Assembly (NCBI GenBank): GCA_017553545.1
Contig: JAFZKT010000009.1
Span: forward strand, 1 to 47,016
Source: Bacteroidales bacterium
Lineage (GTDB): Bacteria > Bacteroidota > Bacteroidia > Bacteroidales > UBA932
Length of the DNA stretch: 47,016 nucleotides
Direction of reading: 5' to 3'
A program made the translations under genes and the position numbers. The stretch's first letter is position 1. Each line of letters opens with the position of its first letter. Under the pieces are notes generated by a model. That model had not been told where the DNA came from. It ran no database searches and saw nothing but the letters and a program-made list of their open reading frames with translations. Shown piece after piece: positions 21,797 to 30,842 of the stretch.

Positions 21797-24361
21797 GTGT
21801 TTTTTATCCTTGTTATATTGTTTTTTGTTGCCATCATCCTCGGGGTGATGATTCCGGTACGCAAAAAGCAGCGAGAGAAAAAGCACCAGGAACGGCTGGA
21901 GTCAATAACCAGGCTGACGCCGGACGTTGAGGCCGCCTTGGCTGAGATTTGCACTTTCTACAGTTACAGCCATTATATCACCGAGTCAGAGCGTATCGCC
22001 CTAAATGATAAGTATGCCGCCCTCAACCAGGCTGTTTCGACCATCATCAACAGTAAGGAACTGGAAGAATGCCCCCAGAAGGATAGTTTCAAACGCTTCC
22101 ACAAGGCAATGTCCGACACAAATGGCCACAAGACAGCCAACAATGAGCATTTCATCGAAAACCAGCTAAATGGAGGCGCCCAGTATTTTGACACCGTACT
22201 CGCTTACCCGCTAGATCAGCAGCAGCGTAAAGCCGTAGTCTCTCTGGAAGATAATGTCCTGGTCATAAGCAGTGCCGGCAGCGGCAAGACGATGACCACC
22301 GTCGGCAAGGTCAGGTATCTCATTGATATACAGCACGTCCCGGCCGAAAAGATTCTGCTTATAACCTTTACCCGGAAGGCTGCGGAATCACTGTCGGAGC
22401 GTCTGGGAGAAAAGAAACTGAAATGCCGCACCTTTCACAAGTTAGCACTGGATATCATCGGCGAAAAAACAGGAGAAAAGCCCACAATCACACCTCCGGA
22501 TTTCTCTGTCCAGGTATATCACAAACTATCCCAAAAGAATCCGGATTTCAAAGCGGCCATTGCCGATTACATCATCCGGTCCCGCTACACGATGCGGGAC
22601 CAGTATGAATACACCTCGATGCAGGAGTATATGCAGGACCGTCAGAAACACGGCATCCAGGCCTTCTTCAAGGATATGGACGGCCGACCGGTGTTCTGCA
22701 AATCAGATGAGGAGAGTAAAATTTGTGATTTTCTCGGCTCACGCGGCATAAAATTCCGTTATGAGGAAAAATACGAAATCAATACCGTTGACGCGGAGCA
22801 CCGGCAGTATTGTCCCGATTTCTCCATTTATATCGCTAGCCCGGATGGCCAGACTAAGCGTGTTTATCTGGAGCACTTCGCCATCAATGAGCATGGCCGC
22901 TGTCCTTCCTTTTTCAGCACAGAGGATGAAGTCAAATACAAGCAGGGAATCCAATGGAAGCGCCAACTGCACCAACAGAATGGAACAACGTTACTGGAAA
23001 CAAGCAGCGCAGGATTCCATAAGGGGGATGTTTTTCAAGTACTGTCCCGGCAACTACTAGGCCTTGGCGCCGTCTTCAGCAAAGCCACCAGTCAGAGCGT
23101 TTCCCGGGAGCTTGTCCGTCAAGAGGAGAATATCTTGGATATGCTTACTTCTTTCAACTTCCTCTTGAAATCCAGAGACAAGACTATGGAAGATATCACA
23201 AGGTTAGTAGGAGGAGGGCCGGATTCAATCACCGTCAACGATATTATTGCACCTTTCGTGGAAGCATATCGGAAGATGGAGGAAGAAAACAACGAGATTG
23301 ATTTCACGGATGCGATCATCCGAGCAACAGAGTTGTGCAACAATGGCTACCGCCCAGACTACGATTACATTCTTGTCGATGAGTTCCAGGATATCTCAAT
23401 GGATCGTTATCGCTTCCTGCAGTCGTTGAGGCGCAAGTCTCCTCTCACAAAGCTCTTTTGCGTAGGTGATGACTGGCAGTCCATCTACCGTTTTGCCGGT
23501 AGCGATATGGCCCTATTCAAGCAATTCGAGAATTTCTTTGGTTACACCAAGAAGTGCCTAATGGAGACCACCTATCGTTTCGGGGAACCGGCCATAGCAG
23601 AATCCTCTAAGTTCATTTTGGCAAACCCGGAGCAGGCTGTCAAGAACGTCCATTCCTTCAAGTTAGATGCAGAAACCAAGCTGGACTTTCTCTCCACTGA
23701 TGGGCGTGATGGCGTTGTCGAAACAGTGAAGTACCTGGCCGACCAGATCCCTGCAGACAAAGAAATCCTATTGCTGGGAAGATATGGATTTGATGTCAAT
23801 GTCTTCAAAAACACGGAGCTGGCGGTGCATGACTCAAAAGACCATGTGTATGTGTCCTATGGCAAGCGCAAGATGAGCTTCATGACGGTCCACCAGTCAA
23901 AAGGCCTGGAGTGCGACTATATCATCCTGTTGAACTGCAATGGTGGCACGATTGGATTCCCTTCACAGATTAGCGACAGTCCCGTGCTTAAGTACGTCCT
24001 AAGTGAGCCGGATGCATACGCCTTCAGTGAGGAACGCCGTGTCTTTTACGTGGGCATTACCCGGGCAAAAAAACACACCTGGGTGCTTTACGATATTAAC
24101 AATCCTTCACCATTCGTCAAGGAGTTTGTGAAGACCCTGGAGCCGGAGACGAAACCCGGCACCGACATCCCAGAATCAGAGCTATGCCCCAAATGCCATT
24201 GCGGACGAATTAAGGTGGTCAAAAAAGGTATGGCAAAAAATGGAAATCCATTCACAACGTATGCTTGTGTCAATGAGAGATACGGCTGTGACTATCTGGA
24301 AACCAAGTTCGTGAATCTCAATTCTACGCATAGAATACCATACAAGAAGATTTGGAAGTAG
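21797..24361 (+). CDS. Membrane-anchored UvrD/HelD-like helicase with zinc ribbon
   Basis: An 854-aa superfamily 1 helicase. With the GTG start at 21797 the first 20 residues form a TM helix (FFILVILFFVAIILGVMI) followed by a basic stop; the ATG at codon 18 would remove it. Helicase motifs: Walker A SAGSGKT near 160, VDEFQD near 528, GDDWQSIYRF, and MTVHQSKGLECDYIIL, RRVFYVGITRA. The segment between motifs Ia and II holds CPDFSIYI and VYLEHFAI near 340-362, the HelD-type insertion resembling a PD-(D/E)xK core. The C terminus has a topoisomerase-like zinc ribbon (CPKC near 797-800, two Cys at about 824 and 830). It ends the four-gene run, followed by a terminator. Confidence 0.85.
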   Translation: MFFILVILFFVAIILGVMIPVRKKQREKKHQERLESITRLTPDVEAALAEICTFYSYSHYITESERIALNDKYAALNQAVSTIINSKELEECPQKDSFKRFHKAMSDTNGHKTANNEHFIENQLNGGAQYFDTVLAYPLDQQQRKAVVSLEDNVLVISSAGSGKTMTTVGKVRYLIDIQHVPAEKILLITFTRKAAESLSERLGEKKLKCRTFHKLALDIIGEKTGEKPTITPPDFSVQVYHKLSQKNPDFKAAIADYIIRSRYTMRDQYEYTSMQEYMQDRQKHGIQAFFKDMDGRPVFCKSDEESKICDFLGSRGIKFRYEEKYEINTVDAEHRQYCPDFSIYIASPDGQTKRVYLEHFAINEHGRCPSFFSTEDEVKYKQGIQWKRQLHQQNGTTLLETSSAGFHKGDVFQVLSRQLLGLGAVFSKATSQSVSRELVRQEENILDMLTSFNFLLKSRDKTMEDITRLVGGGPDSITVNDIIAPFVEAYRKMEEENNEIDFTDAIIRATELCNNGYRPDYDYILVDEFQDISMDRYRFLQSLRRKSPLTKLFCVGDDWQSIYRFAGSDMALFKQFENFFGYTKKCLMETTYRFGEPAIAESSKFILANPEQAVKNVHSFKLDAETKLDFLSTDGRDGVVETVKYLADQIPADKEILLLGRYGFDVNVFKNTELAVHDSKDHVYVSYGKRKMSFMTVHQSKGLECDYIILLNCNGGTIGFPSQISDSPVLKYVLSEPDAYAFSEERRVFYVGITRAKKHTWVLYDINNPSPFVKEFVKTLEPETKPGTDIPESELCPKCHCGRIKVVKKGMAKNGNPFTTYACVNERYGCDYLETKFVNLNSTHRIPYKKIWK

Positions 24362-24427
24362 GTTTTTGATATTAAACCTTTAAGTGTGTCCTCCGATATC
24401 ACAAAAGTATTAGAGAAATGTCAAGAT

Positions 24428-24454
24428 AACGCTCGCTTCGGCGGGCGTTTTTTA
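24428..24454 (+). terminator. Terminator of the MazG-helicase operon
   Basis: A 9-bp stem AACGCTCGC/GCGGGCGTT with one T-G pair and a TTCG loop is followed by a T run. It is the only terminator in the plus-strand run from 19.46 kb. Confidence 0.85.
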
Positions 24455-24461
24455 TTGATGG

Positions 24462-24553
24462 GGTGCGCTTAACCTCCTGGATTATGGGACGTCTGCAGCG
24501 TTTAAGGCCGTTTTTGATCTTAACGTCCGTGATTTCGGGACGTTAGGCGCACC
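24462..24553. repeat. Inverted repeat pair plus inner hairpin
   Basis: GGTGCGCTTAAC (24462-24473) pairs with GTTAGGCGCACC (24542-24553) with one T-G pair. Inside, TAACGTCC (24521-24528) pairs with GGACGTTA (24538-24545), so two alternative folds compete. It lies between the operon terminator and the right 211-bp element and may be an end of a mobile unit. It is part of the gene-free stretch 24362-24842. Confidence 0.6.
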
Positions 24554-24570
24554 AAGCCTGATGGTCGCTC

Positions 24571-24781
24571 GCCGGAAGGGATGGTCCAAAGCGAATGGGC
24601 GGAAACGGCCATGTGGGGTGGCTTTGCGCAGGGAGCGGTGCCGCGAAGCGGCAGGACGGAGTCTGTTCGACGACGTTATGGCTGGGACCGGAGGGCACAG
24701 CCATAAAAGGAGGAGTTAGGACGCCCAGCGACCGGGCGAGGGGCCGTTTCCAACCACTGAGCGGAGGACCGCCCTTCCGGC
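24571..24781 (+). repeat. 211-bp element, right copy
   Basis: Bounded by perfect 10-bp terminal inverted repeats, GCCGGAAGGG at 24571-24580 and CCCTTCCGGC at 24772-24781. It matches the reverse complement of 17677-17887. No transposase is encoded. Size and ends fit a MITE-like non-autonomous element, or a conserved structured element copied around the genome. Confidence 0.85.
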
Positions 24782-24800
24782 GGCGAGGAAGGCAGGAGAA

Positions 24801-24824
24801 GCCCGATCCGGTCGGGCATGACGG
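24801..24824 (+). repeat. REP-like palindrome, copy 3 (intergenic)
   Basis: GCCCGATC, two bases, GTCGGGCATGACGG. This intergenic copy is the cleanest palindrome of the family also found at 1025, 1803 and 43168. It lies 20 bp beyond the right 211-bp element and just past the gpsA-like stop. Confidence 0.6.
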
Positions 24825-24842
24825 ATAGGTCGGGGGTAACGG

Positions 24843-25889
24843 CTACAGATTCTCGAACGTAAACAGATCCCAAGGGAGTTCTTCCATCCGGCCGCTGTCA
24901 AGGACGCTGATGACGAAGCGGAGGAGGGGGAAGTCCGCCAGGTTCACTTCGCCTTTGCGGGCGCGGTACTGGATGGAGTCCGAGAGGCGGCGGATGACCA
25001 CCAGGGATTCCAGGGTGAGGCCGCCCAGGAGCTGCTGGGCCTCTTCGCAGGTTTTGCCTTCGCCCAGGAGCATGCCCAGCTTGCGGGTTCGGGCGCCCGT
25101 TGCGGTGACATAGAGGTCTCCGATGCCGATGAGCGTGCTGTCCCACTGGGCGTTCTGTAATTCAAGCACCCTGGTCATTTCCTTCACGGCCTGGGTGAAA
25201 ACCGCCGCCTGGGAGTTGTAGTGGGCGCTTTCGTTGGTGCCGTCGCGCTTGATGGCGTAACCCAGGGCCATGGACACGCCCAGTGCGTAAGCGTTCTTGA
25301 TGGCCACGGCCGTTTCCAGTCCGCGGGCGTCTTTTGTAAGGGAAATATGGAACCAGGAGGTCTGCAGGGCCTTCTGCATCATCTTAAGCAGTGCCGTGTC
25401 TTTGCCGCAGATGACCACCTGCGTATGGTCGTGGTGCATGATGCCGTCGGCCGTGCCGGGACCGCCGAGGGCGTAGATGTTACGGCGGATGCCTTTCTTT
25501 CTGAGCTGACGGATCCAGTAGTCCGGGAAGGAGACCAGTTTGCCTGCGCCTAAATCGGCCAGGCCTTTAGCGGCCGATAATACCGGCATCGCCGGGTCCA
25601 GTTTCATCAGGATTTCCTCCAGGAACCACTCCACGCCGAAGGAGGAGATGGCGCCGATCACAAAATCGGCCCCCTGGACGGCGGACGGCCAGTCTTCACA
25701 ATAAAAGTAACGTGTGCCGGAAGGGTAGGGGATGTCCATTTTGGGGTGTTTGCCGTCCTTCAGACAGGCGTCCACCACCTCTTTGTCTACGGGCGTTCCC
25801 ACCAGCCGGACCTCGTTTCCGTTCTCCGCTGCGACGAACGCCAGGGCAGACCCGATTTGCCCTATGCCAATGATTGTAACTACTGCCAT
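24843..25889 (-). CDS. gpsA: Glycerol-3-phosphate dehydrogenase (NAD(P)+), divergent
   Basis: A 348-aa GpsA-like dehydrogenase, expected to reduce dihydroxyacetone phosphate to sn-glycerol 3-phosphate for phospholipid synthesis. The N-terminal Rossmann motif is GIGQIGSALAF. Other signatures are SAAKGL, the catalytic-lysine region IKNAYALGVSMALGY, and GIGDLYVTATGARTRKLG. The nucleotide loop and several core positions differ from the usual GNGGWGTALA form. The start at 25889 was chosen because the only upstream option is a TTG lying in the -7 box at 25911-25918. It is divergent from gyrA. Confidence 0.75.
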   Translation of the reverse strand: MAVVTIIGIGQIGSALAFVAAENGNEVRLVGTPVDKEVVDACLKDGKHPKMDIPYPSGTRYFYCEDWPSAVQGADFVIGAISSFGVEWFLEEILMKLDPAMPVLSAAKGLADLGAGKLVSFPDYWIRQLRKKGIRRNIYALGGPGTADGIMHHDHTQVVICGKDTALLKMMQKALQTSWFHISLTKDARGLETAVAIKNAYALGVSMALGYAIKRDGTNESAHYNSQAAVFTQAVKEMTRVLELQNAQWDSTLIGIGDLYVTATGARTRKLGMLLGEGKTCEEAQQLLGGLTLESLVVIRRLSDSIQYRARKGEVNLADFPLLRFVISVLDSGRMEELPWDLFTFENL

Positions 25890-25910
25890 AACCTTCTTCT
25901 TTTTGCTTCG

Positions 25911-25918
25911 CAAAGTTA
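25911..25918 (-). promoter_or_regulatory. -7 box of gpsA-like gene
   Basis: TAACTTTG on the minus strand ends 21 bp before the ATG at 25889 and decides the start choice. Confidence 0.6.
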
Positions 25919-25940
25919 GCGAATTTTATTGGAAAAATGT

Positions 25941-25972
25941 GTTGCGTAACTGCGATACTTTTCGTATATTTG
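25941..25972 (+). promoter_or_regulatory. Promoter of gyrA
   Basis: GTTG at 25941-25944, 20 bp, then TATATTTG at 25965-25972. The leader to the ATG at 26010 is about 32 nt. Confidence 0.65.
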
Positions 25973-26009
25973 TACGTTTATAGGAAACAGAAAGTTTTTT
26001 AACTGAAAA

Positions 26010-28547
26010 ATGGATAATAACAACGAGAAAGATTTGATGGAAGAGCCGCAGACCGGTTACATCGAGCCTGTGGAGATTGACCACGAAATGCGCACCGCCT
26101 ACATTGACTATTCAATGTCGGTGATTGTGTCCCGCGCCCTGCCGGACGCCCGCGACGGCCTCAAGCCCGTGCAGCGCCGCGTCCTGTTCGGCATGGACAA
26201 CATGGGCCTGAGCTATAATGGCCAGACCAAAAAGAGCGCCAGAATCGTGGGTGAGGTGATGGGTAAGTATCACCCGCACGGAGACTCCAGCGTGTATGAC
26301 GCCATGGTGCGCCTGGGCCAGGAATGGAACCAGCGTTATCCCATGGTGAAGGGCCAGGGTAACTTCGGCTCCGTGGACGGAGACTCTCCGGCCGCCATGC
26401 GTTACACGGAAGCCAAGCTGCAGAAGATGGCGGAGGATGTGCTGGCGGATATGGATAAGGATACGGTGGACATGGCGCCGAACTTCGACGACACCCTCCA
26501 GGAACCCACCGTACTGCCCACCAAGGCCCCGCTGCTGCTCCTTAACGGCGCTTCCGGTATCGCCGTGGGTATGGCCACCAACATGGCACCCCACAACCTG
26601 GGCGAATGCTGCGATGCAATCTGCGCCTATATTGACAACCCGGAAATCACCACGGATGAACTGATGCAGTACATCAAGGGGCCGGATTTCCCCACAGGCG
26701 GCATCGTGATGGGCAAGGCCGGCATCAAGGAGGCCTATGAAACGGGCCGCGGCCGCTGCGTCATCCGTTCCAAGACGGAGATTGAGGTGGACGAGCGAGG
26801 CTTCGAGACCATCGTGGTCACGGAGATCCCTTATATGGTAAATAAGCGGGAGATGATTGAGAAGATTGCCGCCCTGGCGGAAGAAAAGCGCGTGGAAGGC
26901 ATCTCCTACATCAACGACGAAAGCTCCCGCGGTGAAACCCGCGTGGTCATCCGCCTCAAGCAGGGCACCAACTCCGGCGTGGTCCTGAACCTCCTGTTCA
27001 AGTACAGCCCCCTGCAGAGCAGCTTCTCGTTCAATAACGTGGCGCTGGTGAAGGGACGTCCGCGCCTGCTCAGCCTCAAGGAAATCATCGGCCAGTTCGT
27101 GGACTTCCGTCATGAGGTCGTGGTGCGCCGCACCAAGTTCGAGCTTGACAAGGCCCAGAAACGCGCCCACATCGTGGAAGGTCTGCTGAAGGCGATGGAT
27201 CTCATCGACGAGATTGTCCACATCATCCGCTATGAATCCAAGAGCATCGAGGAAGCCAAGCAGATGCTCCAGGACCGTTACCAGTTCACGGAGCCGCAGG
27301 CAACCGCCATCGTGGAAATGCGTCTGCGTCAGCTCGTCGGCCTGGAACGCGAAAAGCTCCAGAGCGGATACGACGACCTTATGAAGTTCATCGAGCGCTG
27401 CAACCAGATCCTGGGCAGCGTGGAGGAACAGCTGAATGTGGTGAAGGCGGAAACCCAGGACCTCAAGGCCCGCTACGGAGATCCCCGCCGCACGGAAATC
27501 ACCCTCGCGGCGGACGAATTCAACCCGGAGGACTTCTACGCCGATGAAGACCAGGTGATCACCATTTCCCACCTGGGCTACATCAAGCGCACCGCCCTCA
27601 CGGAATTCCGCACCCAGCACCGCGGCGGCGTGGGCGTGAAGGGAAGCGCCACGCGCGACGAAGACTTCATCGAGCATATCTACATTGCCAATACGCACAG
27701 CACCATGCTCCTCTTCACGCAGAAGGGGCGCTGCTATTGGCTCAAGGTCTATGAGATACCGGAAGGCACCCGCGCCTCCAAGGGCCGCGCCATCCAGAAT
27801 ATCCTCATGATAGATCCGGACGATTCAGTTCGCGCGTACCTTAACGTGAAGACGCTGAAGGATGAGGAATTCATCAACAATAACTACGTGGTGATGGTTA
27901 CCAAACAGGGTATCATCAAGAAGACCACCCTGGAAGCCTATTCCCGTCCCCGCACCAACGGCGTGAACGCCATCAACATCCGGGAGGACGACGAACTGCT
28001 GGAAGCCATCCTCACAGGCGGCCACTGCAACATCATGCTGGCGGCCCACGGCGGGCGTTGCGTCCACTTCGACGAAACCCAGGCCCGTCCCCTCGGCCGT
28101 ACTTCCATGGGTGTACGTGGCATCAATCTTGATGAAGGGGATTATGTCGTCGGCGTAGTTTGCATGGATCCCGCCGCTGAAGATGCAGCGCAGCACCAGG
28201 TGCTGGCCGTCTCCGAAAATGGTTTCGGCAAACGCTCGGATCCCGCCGACTACCGTAAGACCTCCCGCGGCGCAAAGGGAGTGAAGACGCTTGAAATAAC
28301 GGAAAAGACCGGTCCCCTGGTGGCCATCAAGAATGTCACGGATCTGGACGACCTGATGATCATCTGCCGCTCCGGAATCACCATCCGAATGCCTGTAGAC
28401 ACAATACGTGTTTGCGGACGTGCCACTCAGGGCGTAAAGCTCATCAACATCCGCGAAGGAGATGCCATCGCCGCCATTTCCGTAGTTGCGCACAGTGAAG
28501 AAGAGGAAGAGGCGGAAGAACAAGTAGAAAACAACAACAACGAGTAA
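26010..28547 (+). CDS. gyrA: DNA gyrase subunit A
   Basis: An 845-aa type II topoisomerase subunit that cuts and rejoins DNA. The active-site Tyr is Tyr132 in [10 protein letters not shown]. The quinolone-resistance region reads [10 protein letters not shown] at 88-97; Ser93 and Asp97 match E. coli Ser83 and Asp87, so no common resistance change is present. The C-terminal beta-pinwheel carries a variant GyrA-box [10 protein letters not shown] near 535 rather than the consensus QRRGGKG. The tail is acidic and Asn-rich. The TPR gene follows by 4 bp, a pairing seen elsewhere in Bacteroidota. Confidence 0.97.
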   Translation: MDNNNEKDLMEEPQTGYIEPVEIDHEMRTAYIDYSMSVIVSRALPDARDGLKPVQRRVLFGMDNMGLSYNGQTKKSARIVGEVMGKYHPHGDSSVYDAMVRLGQEWNQRYPMVKGQGNFGSVDGDSPAAMRYTEAKLQKMAEDVLADMDKDTVDMAPNFDDTLQEPTVLPTKAPLLLLNGASGIAVGMATNMAPHNLGECCDAICAYIDNPEITTDELMQYIKGPDFPTGGIVMGKAGIKEAYETGRGRCVIRSKTEIEVDERGFETIVVTEIPYMVNKREMIEKIAALAEEKRVEGISYINDESSRGETRVVIRLKQGTNSGVVLNLLFKYSPLQSSFSFNNVALVKGRPRLLSLKEIIGQFVDFRHEVVVRRTKFELDKAQKRAHIVEGLLKAMDLIDEIVHIIRYESKSIEEAKQMLQDRYQFTEPQATAIVEMRLRQLVGLEREKLQSGYDDLMKFIERCNQILGSVEEQLNVVKAETQDLKARYGDPRRTEITLAADEFNPEDFYADEDQVITISHLGYIKRTALTEFRTQHRGGVGVKGSATRDEDFIEHIYIANTHSTMLLFTQKGRCYWLKVYEIPEGTRASKGRAIQNILMIDPDDSVRAYLNVKTLKDEEFINNNYVVMVTKQGIIKKTTLEAYSRPRTNGVNAINIREDDELLEAILTGGHCNIMLAAHGGRCVHFDETQARPLGRTSMGVRGINLDEGDYVVGVVCMDPAAEDAAQHQVLAVSENGFGKRSDPADYRKTSRGAKGVKTLEITEKTGPLVAIKNVTDLDDLMIICRSGITIRMPVDTIRVCGRATQGVKLINIREGDAIAAISVVAHSEEEEEAEEQVENNNNE

Positions 28548-28551
28548 TAAA

Positions 28552-29865
28552 ATGAAAAAGTTAGTTCTCGCTATCGCCGCGCTGGTTTGCACTTTGCAAC
28601 TGGCCTATGCGCAGAAGTCCGATGCAGATATGCAGAAGGCTGTGGACAAGGCGCTTGCCACCGTGCAGGACGCCAAGAAGGCTGAAAAGCCCGCTTCCTG
28701 GATCAAACTGGCGGAGGCCTATTGGAAGGCCTACCAGAATCCCACCAGCAACCTCACGCTGGGCATCGACAAGCAGACCTTCCAGATGATGTCCTCGGAG
28801 CAGCCCCAGGCTGTTTCGGTGGTGGAAATCGAAGGCACTCCGCTGGAGAAATGGACCCTTTCCCGGGCCGATGTCTACTTCAACGAAAGCGGCCTTCTGG
28901 TGATGGCCGTGGTTACCCATCCTTCCGTTCCCGGAGACCTCCTGGACCTGTCGGCCCGCGCCTATACCAAGGCCTTTGAGCTGGGCGGCAAGGAAAGGGA
29001 CATCGCCCCCAAGATGAAGGCCATCGGAGAGGCCTATGTCAGTGACGCCCTCAACGCCTACCGTCTGGGCGATATGGCCAAGGCCAGCGACCTGTTCCTG
29101 GGCGCAAATGCCGTATCCGTCCTTCCTCCCACCGAGGGTGAGAATTTCGAGGCCGCGTACAATTCGGCCTTTACCGCCCTGCAAGTGAAGAACTATGCGC
29201 GCGCCGAATCCCTTCTGAACCGCTGCCTGGAAGGTGGCTACCATTCGGACGGCAACGTCTACGCCAACCTGGCGGATTGCGCCCTGGCCAAGGCGGACAC
29301 CACCGCGGCCAAGAAAGTGCTGGCAACCGGTCTCACCGCTTATCCCAACAACGCCGTCATCCTGACGAACCTCATCAACCTGTACCTGAGTACCAACGAG
29401 GATCCCGAAAAGATTGTGGAGCTGCTGGACGAGGCAAAGAAGATGCTTCCGGACAATGCTTCCCTGTATTTCGTAGAGGGTAACATCTACACCAAGATCA
29501 AGTCCTATGACAAAGCCATCGCCGCTTACCAGAAGGGCCTGGAGGTGGATTCCAAGTACGATATGTGCTATTACGGCATCGCCAACGTTTCCGTGGAGAA
29601 AGCCAAGGACCTGGAGGCCGAACGCGAAGCGCTGGACATCCGCAACTACAAGAAGTACGACGAACTTACGGACAAACTGAACGAGGTTTACGCAGAGGCC
29701 ATTCCTCCTTTCGAGCAGTGCTATGATGTCAGCTCGGACGAGCAAGTGAAGAGCGTTGCTGCCACCTATCTCAAGCAGCTGAACTTCATGCTCCGCAACA
29801 AGGATCCCAAGTTCATGGAAGCCTACAACAAGTGGGACGCCATTGTTAAGGGCGCCGCTCAGTAG
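28552..29865 (+). CDS. Secreted tetratricopeptide-repeat protein
   Basis: A 437-aa exported protein. A signal peptide covers 1-20 (ALVCTLQLAYAQ). The mature chain is helical with several TPR-like units, clearest at about 225-340 (ANLADCALAKADTTAAKKVL and EGNIYTKIKSYDKAIAAYQK). It probably works as a periplasmic or outer-membrane scaffold; no enzyme motif is seen. It is cotranscribed with gyrA (4-bp gap) and ends at a hairpin terminator that lies inside the convergent phoH reading frame. Confidence 0.85.
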   Translation: MKKLVLAIAALVCTLQLAYAQKSDADMQKAVDKALATVQDAKKAEKPASWIKLAEAYWKAYQNPTSNLTLGIDKQTFQMMSSEQPQAVSVVEIEGTPLEKWTLSRADVYFNESGLLVMAVVTHPSVPGDLLDLSARAYTKAFELGGKERDIAPKMKAIGEAYVSDALNAYRLGDMAKASDLFLGANAVSVLPPTEGENFEAAYNSAFTALQVKNYARAESLLNRCLEGGYHSDGNVYANLADCALAKADTTAAKKVLATGLTAYPNNAVILTNLINLYLSTNEDPEKIVELLDEAKKMLPDNASLYFVEGNIYTKIKSYDKAIAAYQKGLEVDSKYDMCYYGIANVSVEKAKDLEAEREALDIRNYKKYDELTDKLNEVYAEAIPPFEQCYDVSSDEQVKSVAATYLKQLNFMLRNKDPKFMEAYNKWDAIVKGAAQ

Positions 29866-29882
29866 GATTATTCCGTCTTTGA

Positions 29883-30842
29883 TTATTCAGCCGGTTCCGT
29901 TTCTTCGGGGCCGGCTTTTTTGTCGAAGGCCTTCACGATTTTGGTGACCAGCGGATGGCGGACGATGTCCTCCGTGCGGAAGCGGATGGTGGTCACGCCC
30001 TTGATGCCTTCCAGCAGCTTGATGCCGGCGAGGAGTCCGCTGTCCCCGGGGCGGGGGAGGTCCACCTGCGTTGCATCGCCGGTGACGATGAACTTGGCCG
30101 ATGGCCCCATGCGCGTGAGGAACATCTTGAGCTGCCCCAGGTTGGTGTTCTGGGCTTCGTCCAGGATGACGCAGGCACGGTCCAGCGTGCGGCCGCGCAT
30201 ATAGGCCAGCGGGGCGATCTGGATGGTCCCGTCGGCCATGAACTCCTGGAGGCGCTTGGCGGGGATCATGTCCGAAAGGGCGTCGTAGAGGGGCTGTAGA
30301 TACGGGTCCAGCTTTTCCTTCAGGTCTCCGGGCAGGAAGCCCAGTCTCTCACCGGCTTCCACGGCGGGGCGGGTGAGGATGATGCGCTTGATTTCGCGGT
30401 TCTTGAGGGCGCGCACGGCCAGGGCGATGGCGATGTAGGTTTTACCCGTTCCGGCCGGGCCGATGGCGAAGATAAGGTCGTCCTCGAAGTAGGCCTTCAC
30501 CAGATCCTGCTGGGTTTTGTTGCGGGCGCGGATGGGTTTGCCGTCCGTGCCATGAACGATGACTGCATCGGCCGTGGGACGGGCGCTCTCCCCGGTGCCG
30601 GTGAAGATGTCCTCCACGTCATAGACGGTGAGGTTCATCTTCCGATGGCGCCGCTGGATGAGTTCGGCGAAACGGATGTTGAACTCCGCAATGTCGCTCT
30701 CCCGGCCGTCCAGGATAAGTTCGTTGCCCCGCGCCACCACTTTCAGGTGGGGGAAATAGGAGCAGAACTCCAGGAGGATTTTGTTGCCTACGCCATAGAT
30801 TTCTATGGGGTCGATGGCTTCCAGTTGGATGGTTTTCTTCAT
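29883..30842 (-). CDS. phoH: PhoH family ATPase
   Basis: A 319-aa PhoH/YbeZ-type ATPase, a family linked to RNA metabolism and ribosome maturation. Walker A is AIGPAGTGKTY near 130, Walker B is CVILDEAQN, and FIVTGDATQVDLPRPGDSG is the signature third motif. The first 95 residues include the small N-terminal domain usual in bacterial PhoH. The start overlaps the CapA-like stop by 4 bp, so it is the second gene of that operon. Its last codons also encode a terminator for the opposite strand. Confidence 0.92.
   Translation of the reverse strand: MKKTIQLEAIDPIEIYGVGNKILLEFCSYFPHLKVVARGNELILDGRESDIAEFNIRFAELIQRRHRKMNLTVYDVEDIFTGTGESARPTADAVIVHGTDGKPIRARNKTQQDLVKAYFEDDLIFAIGPAGTGKTYIAIALAVRALKNREIKRIILTRPAVEAGERLGFLPGDLKEKLDPYLQPLYDALSDMIPAKRLQEFMADGTIQIAPLAYMRGRTLDRACVILDEAQNTNLGQLKMFLTRMGPSAKFIVTGDATQVDLPRPGDSGLLAGIKLLEGIKGVTTIRFRTEDIVRHPLVTKIVKAFDKKAGPEETEPAE
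29889..29921 (+). terminator. Terminator of the gyrA-TPR unit, inside phoH
   Basis: AGCCGGTTCC pairs with GGGGCCGGCT (two T-G pairs, 8-nt loop), followed by a T run. The hairpin lies within the last codons of phoH on the other strand. Confidence 0.75.

Noticed and set aside
26271-26300. Possible quinolone-resistance change in gyrA
   Set aside because: Ser93 and Asp97 are the susceptible-type residues at the key positions.
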